NCBI RefSeq assembly: GCF_026153205.1
Contig: NZ_JAPFBW010000024.1
Coordinates: forward strand, 50,818-114,817
From: Aquabacterium sp. A7-Y
GTDB lineage: Bacteria > Pseudomonadota > Gammaproteobacteria > Burkholderiales > Burkholderiaceae_C
Reading direction: 5' to 3'
DNA length: 64,000 nt
Made by a program: the position numbers and the translations under genes. The notes under the pieces were generated by a model. It was not told where the DNA came from. It ran no database searches and saw nothing but the letters and a program-made list of their open reading frames with translations. Within the stretch, counting starts at the first letter, position 1; each line of letters opens with the position of its first letter. Shown one piece after another: positions 26,239 to 35,056 of the stretch.

Positions 26239-27071
26239 GCAAGCCCTTCGGCTGGCGCATGCGGCGCCAGCGCCCGGGGTGCGTCCACCTCGCGCACCGG
26301 CACCGTGGTGGGCAGCTCCTGGTGGTAGGCGCCGGAGGGCATCAGCCCGCAACCGCCGTAGCGGGCCATCACGCGCAGCTGGGCCAGCACGTCCTCGCCG
26401 CAATGCACCTCCGGCAGGTCGCGCCAGAAGCCGAAGCCGCCCACCGCGCACAGCTTGTCCCGGTCATACAGCACGCAGCCGCCGGTCCAGGCCACCTTGT
26501 AGAGGCGCGACGTGCCGGTGTCCGCGCACAGCCGGCGCTGCACGTGCCAGAGATTGGCGGCGTTGTGCAGCAGGTGACGCTGCCATTCGGGCGTGCCGGC
26601 CTCGATGCGCTCAGGCTGCACCGGCCCGTCCCAGAACTCCACCGCCTGCTGCTGCGGACGCACGTCGTCGCGGTAGGACAGCCCGATCACTGCGCTGCCC
26701 ACGAAGCCGCAGCGCTGCTGCTGCAGTGCCGCCACCATGCGTCCGAGCAGGTCGGGCTCGAGCAGCACGTCGTCGTCGAGAAACAGCACCAGGGGCGCCG
26801 AAGCGCTCTCCAGCAGCACCTGCCGCTGCTGTGCCAGGCCGCGCCGCGGGAGGTTGCGCAGCAGCCGAACCTGGTGGCCGCGCGCCTCGAGCAGGCGCAC
26901 GATGGATTGCGTCTCGCCGCAGTCGTAGCCGGCAGCCCCGTCGGACTGGTCGGAGACGACGACATCGAACGCGCGGAAGTCCTGCCCCACCAGAGTCGCC
27001 AGGGTGGCGGCCAGTGCCGTGCGCCGGTTGCAGGTGGGGATCAGGACATCGACCCGGGTGTCCGCCGTCAT
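26235..27071 (-). CDS. Glycosyltransferase family 2 protein
   Basis: A 278-residue GT-A fold enzyme starting MTADTRVDVLIPTCNRRTAL. It has the nucleotide-sugar motif LVLFLDDDVLLEPDLLGRMV (DxD), a TGGCVLYDRDKL acceptor region and a CGEDVL segment typical of the catalytic ED. There are no membrane segments. The start overlaps the DUF4254 stop (ATGA); the stop overlaps a repeat-derived minicistron. It probably builds a surface glycan with the flanking genes. Confidence 0.92.
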   Translation of the reverse strand: MTADTRVDVLIPTCNRRTALAATLATLVGQDFRAFDVVVSDQSDGAAGYDCGETQSIVRLLEARGHQVRLLRNLPRRGLAQQRQVLLESASAPLVLFLDDDVLLEPDLLGRMVAALQQQRCGFVGSAVIGLSYRDDVRPQQQAVEFWDGPVQPERIEAGTPEWQRHLLHNAANLWHVQRRLCADTGTSRLYKVAWTGGCVLYDRDKLCAVGGFGFWRDLPEVHCGEDVLAQLRVMARYGGCGLMPSGAYHQELPTTVPVREVDAPRALAPHAPAEGLA

Positions 27072-27757
27072 GAATTCAGCGGCATCTGGGCCGCCTGGCT
27101 GTCCTTCATCCCGCACAGATAGGGATTCAGCGCGGGGTCGTTGTACATCTTGAACTGCCGGTAGATACGGTAGGTGCAGCTGCCTTCCTGCATGCCGCGC
27201 AGCAGGCGGTCCAGGCACTCCAGCAGGTCACTCCGCTGGATCCGCAGCCGCTCCAGCTTCGAGGTACAGGCGACACGGTGGGCCTGGGACACCCCGACCC
27301 GGTCGAGTTGCAGGCCCATGTGGTGCTGCTTCAGCGCATTGATGGAGAGCCGGTCGATCATCGATCCGGCGGTTTCGCTGTTGACCCAGGCGTCCTCGCG
27401 CGGAGGATGGTCCTGCAGGCTTTGCAGCACGACTTCGTCGATGGCTTCGATCGCATCGTTGCGCAGCTGGTTGTAGCGGTCGATCGCCCGCTTGTTCTTC
27501 GCGATCTCGGCATCGGGAACGTCGGTGCGGCGCGCCTGGTCTTCCTCGTCCCAGAGCAGCGAGTTGTAGCGGTGGTTGGCAGCCACCCAGCGCAACACGC
27601 CGTCGGGATGCAGAGACTCGGGCCAGCCGGAAAGCTGGAAGGACGAGCACTGCAGCTGGTCGACGTCGTCCGCAGTCAGGACGATATCGGCCGCTGGCAG
27701 CCCCTGGTCGGCACGGGCAGCACGGTGCTGCGGTTCGGACCAAACGGATGCGGACAT
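27068..27757 (-). CDS. DUF4254 protein
   Basis: A 229-residue protein with the DUF4254 core: ANHRYNSLLWDEEDQARRTD, KNKRAIDRYNQLRNDAIEAI, SMIDRLSINALKQHHM. DUF4254 proteins are of unknown activity but are repeatedly found beside GT9 and GT2 genes. It is first in this operon, coupled to the GT2 gene. Confidence 0.9.
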   Translation of the reverse strand: MSASVWSEPQHRAARADQGLPAADIVLTADDVDQLQCSSFQLSGWPESLHPDGVLRWVAANHRYNSLLWDEEDQARRTDVPDAEIAKNKRAIDRYNQLRNDAIEAIDEVVLQSLQDHPPREDAWVNSETAGSMIDRLSINALKQHHMGLQLDRVGVSQAHRVACTSKLERLRIQRSDLLECLDRLLRGMQEGSCTYRIYRQFKMYNDPALNPYLCGMKDSQAAQMPLNS

Positions 27758-27786
27758 GCAAGAACCCCTTCACGGCAGCGGAGGTT

Positions 27787-27820
27787 GAAAAAGCAGACGG
27801 GCCAGCCGCGGCAGGCCCGT
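27787..27820 (-). terminator. Intrinsic terminator of the AraC gene
   Basis: On the minus strand ACGGGCC and GGCCCGT form a stem (27814-27820 with 27797-27803) followed by CTGCTTTTT. It separates the AraC gene from the DUF4254 operon. Confidence 0.75.
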
Positions 27821-27879
27821 TCGTCTTCAACTCCTCAGCAAGCGTGATGCCGGGGCGAGGGAAGTCGCCCCGGGCGGGG

Positions 27880-29046
27880 TCAGGAGCTGGCCTGAGGCGT
27901 CAGTGGCCGCGTTCGCGGCGGCACGATGGTGGTGCGAGGCCCGAGCGCCGACAGGCTGATGCCGCCGGTCGCGAGCTTCTGCCGGAAGTCGCCCGGGCTG
28001 GTGTCGTACCAACGCCGAAACGCATGCTGCAGCGCGCTCGGCTCGGAGAAACCGAGCAGCACAGCCACTTGCGAGATCGACATGCCCTGCATCAGGTAGC
28101 GTGCCGCGGCTTCGCGGCGCACCTCGTCGAACAGGTCGCGAAAACGCTGGCCCTCGGCCTCCAGCACCTGCCTGAGCCGGCGCGGCGACTGTTTCAACAG
28201 CTCGGCAACACGGTCGAGCGTGACCTCCTCGCCACGCGTCAGCAACAAGGAGATCGCGGCGACCACGCGGTTCTCCACGCGCGCCTCCTGCTCGAGGCCG
28301 GCCTTGAGCTCGTCGGCCTTGGCGACCAGGAAGTGGTGCAGGTAGCTGTCAGCGGTGCGGAAGGGCAGGTCCAGGTAGCTGGCGTCGAAGGAGATGCTGT
28401 TCTCGCTGGCGCTGAACTCCACCGGGACCTGGAAGGTGCGTTCGTGTGCCGCACGAGAAGGCGGCGGCCCGTGCATGAATCGGGCGCCGGTGAGCTTGAG
28501 CGTGTGGCCGGTGAAACACTTGGCGAACCACAGCGCGAGCGACAGGAAGTGCTCGGCGAACCAGCGCGCCGTGTAGCGCGGGTCACGGCAGCTGTAGATG
28601 AAACGCGCCGTGTTGCCTTCGACGATGTAGTCGACGTCGTCGATCTCGGACACCAGGAAGGCGTACTTTCGCCAATGCTCGATGGCCGAGCGCATGTTGG
28701 CGCAGCGCATGCCGAGATGCGCCACGAAGTGCAGCTTGTTCTCGGGATAGTGATGGTGCAGTTCCAGCGCGATGGTGGGATGGTGCAGCCGGTCGGCCGC
28801 CATCTGCCAGAGCCGCTCGATCTGCGATACCGGCACCCGTGCATCGGGGTGACGCGTATTTTCCAGCGACATGCCGGTGGTGGCCTCGATCTCGGCTTCG
28901 GAAATGCCGTGACGCATCAGCAGGCGTATCAAGGTCACCGCGGATTCGTAGACCGCTGCCGTGGGTTCCCGGCTGCCGGTGGCACCGCGCCACCCGTTCG
29001 GCGTGCCTCTGGCCCGGGTGGGCCCGATCGGAAAGTTAGCTCGCAT
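27880..29046 (-). CDS. AraC-family regulator with OruR/ArgR-like sensor domain
   Basis: A 388-residue protein. The N-terminal about 230 residues match the ligand-binding domain of the large AraC subgroup (TLIRLLMRHGISEAEIEATT, RLWQMAADRLHHPTIALELH). The C-terminal HTH pair includes LDRVAELLKQSPRRLRQVLE, YLMQGMSISQVAVLLGFSEP and ALQHAFRRWYDTSPGDFRQK. The effector is unknown. It has its own terminator. The 187 bp between it and the OmpW-like gene show no clear operator. Confidence 0.92.
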   Translation of the reverse strand: MRANFPIGPTRARGTPNGWRGATGSREPTAAVYESAVTLIRLLMRHGISEAEIEATTGMSLENTRHPDARVPVSQIERLWQMAADRLHHPTIALELHHHYPENKLHFVAHLGMRCANMRSAIEHWRKYAFLVSEIDDVDYIVEGNTARFIYSCRDPRYTARWFAEHFLSLALWFAKCFTGHTLKLTGARFMHGPPPSRAAHERTFQVPVEFSASENSISFDASYLDLPFRTADSYLHHFLVAKADELKAGLEQEARVENRVVAAISLLLTRGEEVTLDRVAELLKQSPRRLRQVLEAEGQRFRDLFDEVRREAAARYLMQGMSISQVAVLLGFSEPSALQHAFRRWYDTSPGDFRQKLATGGISLSALGPRTTIVPPRTRPLTPQASS

Positions 29047-29233
29047 GGACGTTTACCTCGAAGCGGACTGCAAAGCATGTGAAGGGTCGGGGTGCGCTCA
29101 CATCGGGGATTACCTGAGTGGACGAGCCGCGCCTGAATCCAGTCAGGCGGCACCCTCTCACCCAGGCTTTCCGCAGCGGGACACCGCACCCCTCGGACTC
29201 CGTCTCGCCGGCGGCCCACGGCCGCCGCAATGC

Positions 29234-30256
29234 TCAGAACGAATAGCCCACGCTCAACAAGACGACATAGGGATCGAGTTCCGACTTGATCTCGCGCCGG
29301 AAGGTCCCCAGGCTGCCTCCACGTCCCGCCGCTACCTGTTCAACGAGATTGTCCATCGCTTCGCGGGACACCTCGTCCGAGGGAATCTGGTTGACCGGAT
29401 AGGGGTAGTCGTTGAGAACCGGGGAACTGCCGGACAGCATGGTGTTGCTCGTTGTCATCGTTGCCGTCGTGCGGACACGAACATAACCGAGGGTCAGTTT
29501 GACGTGCAGCCTTTCCGTAAGCGCATATTGCGCACCGGCGAAGAGTCCCAGCCCCCAGGACGGCTTCATCTTGATCTTGGTCGGCCCGCCGGTGTAGCTC
29601 TCCAGCGCCGGGGTGGCCTTGGCCTCGAAAAACTTGGTGTAGTTGAGGCCGATGCCGATCGACGGGCGGAATTTGTCGTCGAAGTCGCCGAAGTAGCGGT
29701 GCAGGATCAGGGTCGGCGGCAGCTGCTTGACGGTGGCCACCTTGCCGAGCCGCTCTATCGTGCCCTTGCCATAGATGTCGTGCTTGAAGGGCAGCGCCAG
29801 CAGCAGCCCCTCGACCGCCCAATGGTCGTCGAGAAACTTGCCGACGCTGCCGAAAACGGACACCGCGTTCTTCACGTCCACGGTCACGCCGCCCGGCGTA
29901 CCGAACGACTCCACGCCGGGCGCCAGCAGCGGCAGGATGGGATGGTCGGAGGAGCGCAGTACCGGGCCGCTGAGGTCACGCACGTGGCCCGAGTTGTCGT
30001 TGAGCTTGAGCCCCGCCACGCCGGCGCGCACGAACCACCGCCGGCGCGGCTCGAGGCTGAGTTGCGGTGCTGGCTGGGCTGCGACCGACGCGGACGGGTC
30101 GACACCGGCCTGCGCCAGCGCCGCGGGCCGCCAGGCCTCCATGACGGAGTCGGATCCGGCATGGGCACCGGCGGCAAGGGTGGCAAGCGCCGCCAGGGCG
30201 AGCGCGTGAAATCCGGGCGTCGGGCGCGGCGAGGCGCGGCGCGGCAGGCGTGTCAT
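29234..30256 (-). CDS. OmpW-family outer-membrane protein
   Basis: A 340-residue protein with a signal peptide (ALALAALATLAAGAHA) and an eight-stranded barrel pattern. Diagnostic segments are FGSVGKFLDDHWAVEGLLLA, LPPTLILHRYFGDFDDKFRP, IGIGLNYTKFFE and a terminal VVLLSVGYSF ending in Phe. It has a long insert after the signal and is larger than E. coli OmpW. The family forms a hydrophobic channel in the outer membrane. AGGAG precedes the ATG at 30256. Confidence 0.88.
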   Translation of the reverse strand: MTRLPRRASPRPTPGFHALALAALATLAAGAHAGSDSVMEAWRPAALAQAGVDPSASVAAQPAPQLSLEPRRRWFVRAGVAGLKLNDNSGHVRDLSGPVLRSSDHPILPLLAPGVESFGTPGGVTVDVKNAVSVFGSVGKFLDDHWAVEGLLLALPFKHDIYGKGTIERLGKVATVKQLPPTLILHRYFGDFDDKFRPSIGIGLNYTKFFEAKATPALESYTGGPTKIKMKPSWGLGLFAGAQYALTERLHVKLTLGYVRVRTTATMTTSNTMLSGSSPVLNDYPYPVNQIPSDEVSREAMDNLVEQVAAGRGGSLGTFRREIKSELDPYVVLLSVGYSF

Positions 30257-30748
30257 CTCGGTAGTCTCCTGTTGTCGTGAATCGGATCGCGCCGCCGGGG
30301 CCTGCGCCAGCCCCGCCTTTTGGGCAGGTCTGACGCAGGAACCTGAAGCCGGCCTCGTTCGGGCCAGTGGGTGCCGGGTTGCGGTGCAGCGAAAGCGCTG
30401 GCGACCTGCCTGCCCCGGGAAGGGCTGCGGCCCCCTTCTGCTGCGCGGTCGAGGATGTCGGAGGCCTCTGGGAGCGGCAATGATCGAGGTGTCGGCGGCA
30501 TCTGGGGCCACGACACTCGAATCACCGCGGTGGAGGCCCGTCCGGCGCGGACGCAGGCCGCTCAAGGGTTAGCAAATGTCGCCCGCGCTGGCGGGCCGCC
30601 TCCCAGCCTGCACGCCTGGACGCCCGGGCAAGTCGATTGCTAAAGAACCAAGGGTTGTCCCGAGGTACACCGCGGGCCCTTCCGGGTTGATGGTGGATGT
30701 GTCCTCGGGGGACGCACGCCCGACCTTGCATGAGAGGAAAGCTTCTGG
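30257..30748. other. Intergenic region, no gene seen
   Basis: 492 bp between the divergent OmpW-like and PRC-barrel genes. No frame resembles a protein. It must hold both promoters; no convincing -35/-10 pair or dyad was found. A short GC-rich hairpin (CCGCGCTGGCGGG) lies near 30590. Confidence 0.4.
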
Positions 30749-31624
30749 ATGAAAGCCCTGTCGCTGCCGCTCGGGCTCGCTCTGGCGAGCCTCGCCGGAT
30801 TCCCGCAGCCCTCGTCGGCAGCGCAGCTTCTCGCGCAGACCGCCGTCGATCTGCGCAGCACCGGTGAAGCGCCGGCGCTGCCGCCCTCGACGACGCTGGA
30901 CCTGCGGGCCTCGCTCTTGATCGGCAAATCGGTGCGCAACCTCCAAGGCGAGCATCTGGGCGAGGTGCGCGACCTCGTGCTGGATGTGAACAACCAGCGG
31001 GTGCATTACGCGGTGCTGTCGTTCGGCGGCTTCCTGGGCCTCGACCACCGGTTGTTCGCCTATCCGATCGCGCTGTTCCAGTCCAGCGGCCCCGGGAAGG
31101 AACTGCTGCTCAATCTCGACCGGGACCAGCTGCGCAAGGCGCCCGGCTTCTCACGCGAACACTGGCCGGATTGGGCCGACAAACGCTACCGCAGCGCCGT
31201 CGCCAATCATTTCGGGCCCACCGTCTCGCCGCTGGACCTGCCCGACCAGCGTCTGGTGCGCGCCAGCGAGCTGATGGACCGAAGCGTCGACGACGCCAGC
31301 GGTCAGGAGGCCGGCGAAGTCGAGGACATCATCGTGGACCTGGGCAATGGACGGGTGCGCTACGTCGTGCTCGAGGTCGAGGAACGCGGCTCGCACGACC
31401 GTCTGCTGGCGCTGCCCCTGCCGGCCTTCGCGGTGCCCGACAGCCAAGGCGATGACCTCAGGCTCAGGCTTCGGCGCGAGCAGCTGGAGGGGTCGGCCGA
31501 GCTGGGCGAAGGCCGCTGGCAAGAGCTGATGAACGACCCTGCCTACCAGCGTCAGCTCGACCGTTCACTGGAGGCGCTGACACCTGCGTCCTTGCCATCG
31601 CCGGCCTCCAAACCACGTCGTTGA
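30749..31624 (+). CDS. Exported protein with two PRC-barrel domains
   Basis: A 291-residue protein with a signal peptide (SLPLGLALASLAGFPQPSSA). First PRC barrel about residues 52-125 (LIGKSVRNLQGEHLGEVRDL, VNNQRVHYAVLSFGGFLG); second about 170-250 (RASELMDRSVDD, GEVEDIIVDLGNGRVRYVVL). Periplasmic two-barrel proteins of this type occur in betaproteobacterial stress regions; function unknown. It opens a run of stress-related genes. GAGGAAA precedes the ATG. Confidence 0.88.
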   Translation: MKALSLPLGLALASLAGFPQPSSAAQLLAQTAVDLRSTGEAPALPPSTTLDLRASLLIGKSVRNLQGEHLGEVRDLVLDVNNQRVHYAVLSFGGFLGLDHRLFAYPIALFQSSGPGKELLLNLDRDQLRKAPGFSREHWPDWADKRYRSAVANHFGPTVSPLDLPDQRLVRASELMDRSVDDASGQEAGEVEDIIVDLGNGRVRYVVLEVEERGSHDRLLALPLPAFAVPDSQGDDLRLRLRREQLEGSAELGEGRWQELMNDPAYQRQLDRSLEALTPASLPSPASKPRR

Positions 31625-31750
31625 GGCGCCGCGGCGGCGGTGCCCGCAGGCCGGCCATGGGCATACCGCATGCACATCCTCTCTGGCGACCGGGACTGAA
31701 GCCCTCAGGGTCGCTGCAGTGCCGGTCCGTCCACCCAAGAGGAGTACGTC

Positions 31751-32077
31751 ATGCAGATGAGCGAAATGAAGCAACACATGGATCGCATCGAGCAGTGGCT
31801 CAGCCAGGCCGCACACGCCTGTGAGGCCTCGGACCACGTGCCTCAGGACTTGCGCAACTGCATCACCGAACTCGACCGCCGTTCCCACGAAGCGGTCCGG
31901 ATGATGGAGACCGACGAGGACGAGCAGCACGTCCGCGAGTGGGTGACCCGCCTGGAAGCCCTGGGTGACCGGGCGATGTCTGCGTGCCGCCGCGCCGGCG
32001 AGATGGACGGCGAGATGAGCCAGGCGATCCAGCAGGCCCACGACGAGCTTTCGCAACTGAAGCACCAGCTTCATTGA
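31751..32077 (+). CDS. Small helical protein of unknown function
   Basis: A 108-residue, strongly acidic and helical cytosolic protein (MSEMKQHMDRIEQWLSQAA, EAVRMMETDEDEQHVREWVT). No family recognised. GAGGAG stands 7 bases before the ATG. It lies between the PRC-barrel and hibernation-factor genes on the same strand, suggesting a stress role. Confidence 0.75.
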   Translation: MQMSEMKQHMDRIEQWLSQAAHACEASDHVPQDLRNCITELDRRSHEAVRMMETDEDEQHVREWVTRLEALGDRAMSACRRAGEMDGEMSQAIQQAHDELSQLKHQLH

Positions 32078-32115
32078 CCATAGCGCGGCCTCACGGCCCG
32101 CACTGAAGGAGAAAG

Positions 32116-32472
32116 ATGCCTATGCACATACAGCTGAATACCGACAACATTCTCAGCGCGAACGAGTCCTTGGCACGAGATGTCGAAGCCATCCTCGACA
32201 GCGCCCTCGGACGTTTCGACGCGCGGCTGACCCGCGTCGAGGTCCATCTCAACGATGTGAACAGCAGCCAGAAGACCGGCCCCGCAGACATCCGGTGCAT
32301 GCTGGAAGCGCGCGTGACGGGCAGTGAGCCGGTCGCCGTCACCGACCACGGTCCTACGGTGGACGTGGCGGTGCGGGGCGCCGGCGGCAAGATGCAGCGC
32401 GCGCTCGACTCCGCGCTCGGCCGTCGCAACGACCACCGCCACGACAAGCCGGATCTCGCTGCCGAGGTTTGA
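32116..32472 (+). CDS. HPF/RaiA-family ribosome-associated protein
   Basis: A 118-residue protein of the sigma-54-modulation/HPF fold: HIQLNTDNILSANESLARDV, ALGRFDARLTRVEVHLNDVN, and ADIRCMLEARVTG. Short family members bind the 30S subunit and stop translation in stationary phase. The C-terminus is basic and His-rich. A second ATG lies two codons in. It ends at a strong terminator. Confidence 0.85.
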   Translation: MPMHIQLNTDNILSANESLARDVEAILDSALGRFDARLTRVEVHLNDVNSSQKTGPADIRCMLEARVTGSEPVAVTDHGPTVDVAVRGAGGKMQRALDSALGRRNDHRHDKPDLAAEV

Positions 32473-32499
32473 GGCGCGTACCCGGACGCGAGGAAAAAA

Positions 32500-32530
32500 G
32501 CAGGGCGGCCTCGGCCGCCCTGCTGTCCTT
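32500..32530. terminator. Strong hairpin terminator between convergent genes
   Basis: An 11-bp perfect stem (GCAGGGCGGCC / GGCCGCCCTGC, 32500-32510 and 32513-32523) has an A6 run before it and a T-rich tail after it, so it can end transcription from both the HPF-like gene and the convergent Hsp20 gene. Confidence 0.85.
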
Positions 32531-32547
32531 GTTTCAGGCCTGCGGCA

Positions 32548-33801
32548 TCAACCTCGCGCGCCCTGCTGCGAGGACGATGCAGATGACTGTCGCTGATACG
32601 CGGAGTAGCCTTGCCCGGCCGGCTCGGTGCGCTGCGCCTCGCGCCCATCGTCCCGGGCACGAGGCGACCGGCCCTCACCGCTGCGAATCTCGATGCGGCG
32701 CTGTCCCCCGTCCTGCATGGTCGGCACCCTGATCTCGAGCACCCCATCGTTCATCGTGGCCTCGGCTCCTTCCAGGCTGATGCCCTCCGGCAAGGGCACC
32801 GTACGCACGAAGCGCCCGTACATGCGTTCAACGCGACGCAGGTTCTGGCCGTTCTCGCGGGTCATCTGGTCGCGCTCGGCGCGGCGCTCCCCGCTGATGG
32901 TGAGCTGGCCGTTGCCGATCTCGATCTCCACGTCCTCCTTCTGCACGCCCGGCAGGTCGGCGCAGATGCAGACCTCACCCTCCCGCTCGCTCACGTCGAT
33001 GCTGGGCGACCACACCGGTGCCGCCTGCGCCGCCAGCGCGCGCCGGGTGGTGCCCGGAGCGCCCCACATCAGCGACTCCATCTCGCGGTCCATCTCTTCC
33101 GACATGCGCCGCATCATGCTCAGGGGCGCTTCCAGCGAGTGGAAGAAGTGCGTGAAGAAGGGCCCGGTCCCGAAGCCCATGGACATCGGGATGGCGCCCA
33201 GCGACCGGCTCATGATGTCGCTGGTGAAGCGCTCGGCCTCGCGGGTCATCGCGCCTGCGGTACTGCCGGCCCAGCGGGCTGCGAACTGGTGCGGCTCGCC
33301 CCGGTCTTGTCGCTGCTGCGAGTCGCGCCTCTCCTGCTCGCCCTGCTCGCCAGCCTGGCCCTGGTGCACCTCGCCGCGCCATGAGCCGCTCGCCTGACCG
33401 CGCCCCTCGATGAAGTGAGCGAAGCGCTGCAGGTCCTCTTCGGTGCGCGAGCTCAGCTCCTGCTCCTTGATGTTCTTGCCTGCGATGGTGCCGTAGTCCA
33501 TCGTGAAGGCAACGCGGGTCCGCTGCTCGTCAAGCGGCGTGAAGCTCACGGTGGTGCTGCTTTTCGTGCCGTTGTTGCTGCGCCATGAAATGCTTTGATC
33601 GGGGATCTGCTCCGTGATCTCCGTGTCCCACTCGACGGGCTTGCCGCCGAGATCCATCGACCAGTGCAGATGGGTGTCGTCGATCTGCCTGACCTCGCGC
33701 ACGTTCTGCATGAAGCGGGGGAACTCCTCGAACTGCGTCCATTGGTTGTAAGCCGTGTGGACCGGTACACCGACCTCGATGGATTTTTCAATCCTGGGCA
33801 T
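32548..33801 (-). CDS. SRPBCC (START-like) - Hsp20 fusion protein
   Basis: A single 417-residue frame joins two domains normally encoded separately. Residues 1-150 are a polyketide-cyclase/START-like SRPBCC domain (MPRIEKSIEVGVPVHTAYNQ, FEEFPRFMQNVREVRQIDD). A Gln/Glu/Arg-rich linker and a Phe/Met-rich segment follow. Residues about 280-385 form an alpha-crystallin domain (SPSIDVSEREGEVCICADLP, GVQKEDVEIEIGNGQLTISG, NDGVLEIRVPT). A Ser/Gln tail ends the protein. GGAGTGACC precedes the ATG. A holdase chaperone with a hydrophobic-ligand module is the natural reading. There is no sign of a frameshift. Confidence 0.9.
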   Translation of the reverse strand: MPRIEKSIEVGVPVHTAYNQWTQFEEFPRFMQNVREVRQIDDTHLHWSMDLGGKPVEWDTEITEQIPDQSISWRSNNGTKSSTTVSFTPLDEQRTRVAFTMDYGTIAGKNIKEQELSSRTEEDLQRFAHFIEGRGQASGSWRGEVHQGQAGEQGEQERRDSQQRQDRGEPHQFAARWAGSTAGAMTREAERFTSDIMSRSLGAIPMSMGFGTGPFFTHFFHSLEAPLSMMRRMSEEMDREMESLMWGAPGTTRRALAAQAAPVWSPSIDVSEREGEVCICADLPGVQKEDVEIEIGNGQLTISGERRAERDQMTRENGQNLRRVERMYGRFVRTVPLPEGISLEGAEATMNDGVLEIRVPTMQDGGQRRIEIRSGEGRSPRARDDGREAQRTEPAGQGYSAYQRQSSASSSQQGARG

Positions 33802-34124
33802 GGTCACTCCTTTCCTGGGCTGCACAGGGGTGCGTGGAAGAAAAGTTCGAAAGCGACCCGAGCCTGGACGGTCGGCGTGACTGCAAGGCCACCGCTGTGC
33901 CGGCGGAGCAGGAGCGTGCCGCCATCCAGCGCCGCCACCGAACAGCGAGGTTTGCGGCAACTAACGTTCCGCGATGCACGGGACAGGCAGCCGGATAACG
34001 AGGCTCGGACCCGTAGCCGACCGGCAAAAGCGGGCACCGTTGCCGGCAGCTTTTACCGACAAGACAGAAAAATGGTGGAGAACTGCGCTCGCTGCAAGAC
34101 GTCGGGCCGAGCGTGTCGCGGGCC
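33802..34124. other. Intergenic region, no gene seen
   Basis: 323 bp upstream of the SRPBCC-Hsp20 gene and downstream of the zinc-finger gene. No protein-like frame, heat-shock sigma-32 promoter or clear dyad was recognised. Confidence 0.4.
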
Positions 34125-34313
34125 TCAGGCGCCGCCAATGGCGGTGATCACCTTGCCGGTGCCGCTGCAGGCAACGCAGGGACGCCCGTCGAGAACGCCG
34201 CTGCCGCCGCATTCCCTGCAGACGTTCTCGCCCGTGCCGGGAGTGCCGGGAACGGCTTCGTCAGCAGGACGTCCGGTGTCGGACGAAGTGGGAGAAGATG
34301 GTGTGGATGACAT
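34125..34313 (-). CDS. Small DnaJ-type zinc-finger protein
   Basis: A 62-residue protein: a Ser/Thr/Pro-rich N-terminal half, then two CxxCxGxG repeats (CRECGGSG and CVACSGTG) as in the DnaJ cysteine-rich domain, enough for one zinc site. It could be a small redox or chaperone accessory. The ATG follows a perfect hairpin and T4 run that contain its only candidate ribosome site (AAGGGG). Neighbouring genes encode Hsp20 and HU. Confidence 0.75.
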   Translation of the reverse strand: MSSTPSSPTSSDTGRPADEAVPGTPGTGENVCRECGGSGVLDGRPCVACSGTGKVITAIGGA

Positions 34314-34320
34314 ACGGAAA

Positions 34321-34347
34321 ACCCCTTGCTGAGTTTCAGCAAGGGGT
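34321..34347 (-). promoter_or_regulatory. Perfect 12-bp hairpin with U-tract just before a start codon
   Basis: ACCCCTTGCTGA, loop of three, TCAGCAAGGGGT, followed on the minus strand by TTTT and, 8 bases from the stem, the zinc-finger ATG. It is shaped like a terminator for the gene at 34394-35056, but AAGGGG in its 3' arm is also the ribosome site of the next gene. It could therefore act as terminator, attenuator or translation switch. Confidence 0.7.
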
Positions 34348-34393
34348 GCACCCGTGAAGTCCCTCGCGCCGCCAAGGCGCAGAGGCCGGCGCT

Positions 34394-35056
34394 TCAGCGC
34401 GCAACGGCGATGCGGGAACTCTGCTGCTGACGCAGCACGCCGGGATCGGTGAGCGTCTCGCTGCGCGAAGGCAGTTCCTGCTTGACGGCCAAGGCCTGTG
34501 CGGTTTCGCTCCGCAGCGTCAAGCGCGTCAGTGCGTACAGCGGATCGGCGTCTTCACGGCAGAGCTCGAAGGTCTCCATGGCCGCGAGCATCGGGCCCTG
34601 GTAGCGCATCAGGCAGGCCGTGATCGACGACTCGACCGAAAGCTCATAACGGCGCAGCGTCTGACTCAGATGCGGACGCACGCGGGTGATCTGCAGAGAA
34701 GCGCCGGTCCATTCCGGCAACCCGACGATGCGCGGCGCGGGCCGCTCTTGCCCGAACAAGCCCTGTATCGACGCCTTGATGGCAAGCACCGCCAGGCTGT
34801 CGCAGCCGCTGGCATAGCGGGCCGGCAAGACGTTCTGGGCCGACGTGCCGAGTGTCGGACTTCTCAGGACGATCTCCAGCTTTCCGCTGGCGTCGCCCAA
34901 TGGCCCGATCTGGATACGGTACTGGTCCGTTTCCTGTTGCTGGCCTTGCCCATAGCGCACGGCCAGCTCCACCACCAGCATCTCATGTCGATCAGATACA
35001 AATTCCACGAGTCTTCCCACAGCCTCCGGGCTGCCCGCGCCTTGAACCACACTCAA
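34394..35056 (-). CDS. Hypothetical protein
   Basis: A 220-residue protein I do not recognise. It has no signal peptide or membrane segment; the body (YRIQIGPLGDASGKLEIVLR, SLAVLAIKASIQGLFGQE) looks like a compact alpha/beta protein. The start is uncertain: TTG at 35056 fits the coding-like N-terminus, while ATG at 34981 would shorten it by 25 residues. A hairpin terminator follows at 34321-34347. Confidence 0.65.
   Translation of the reverse strand: MSVVQGAGSPEAVGRLVEFVSDRHEMLVVELAVRYGQGQQQETDQYRIQIGPLGDASGKLEIVLRSPTLGTSAQNVLPARYASGCDSLAVLAIKASIQGLFGQERPAPRIVGLPEWTGASLQITRVRPHLSQTLRRYELSVESSITACLMRYQGPMLAAMETFELCREDADPLYALTRLTLRSETAQALAVKQELPSRSETLTDPGVLRQQQSSRIAVAR

Noticed and set aside
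26173..26451. 92-codon minus-strand frame covering the end of GT2 and one repeat unit
   Set aside because: The first part is an out-of-frame shadow of GT2; only the last 21 codons, starting at the ATGA overlap, are considered.
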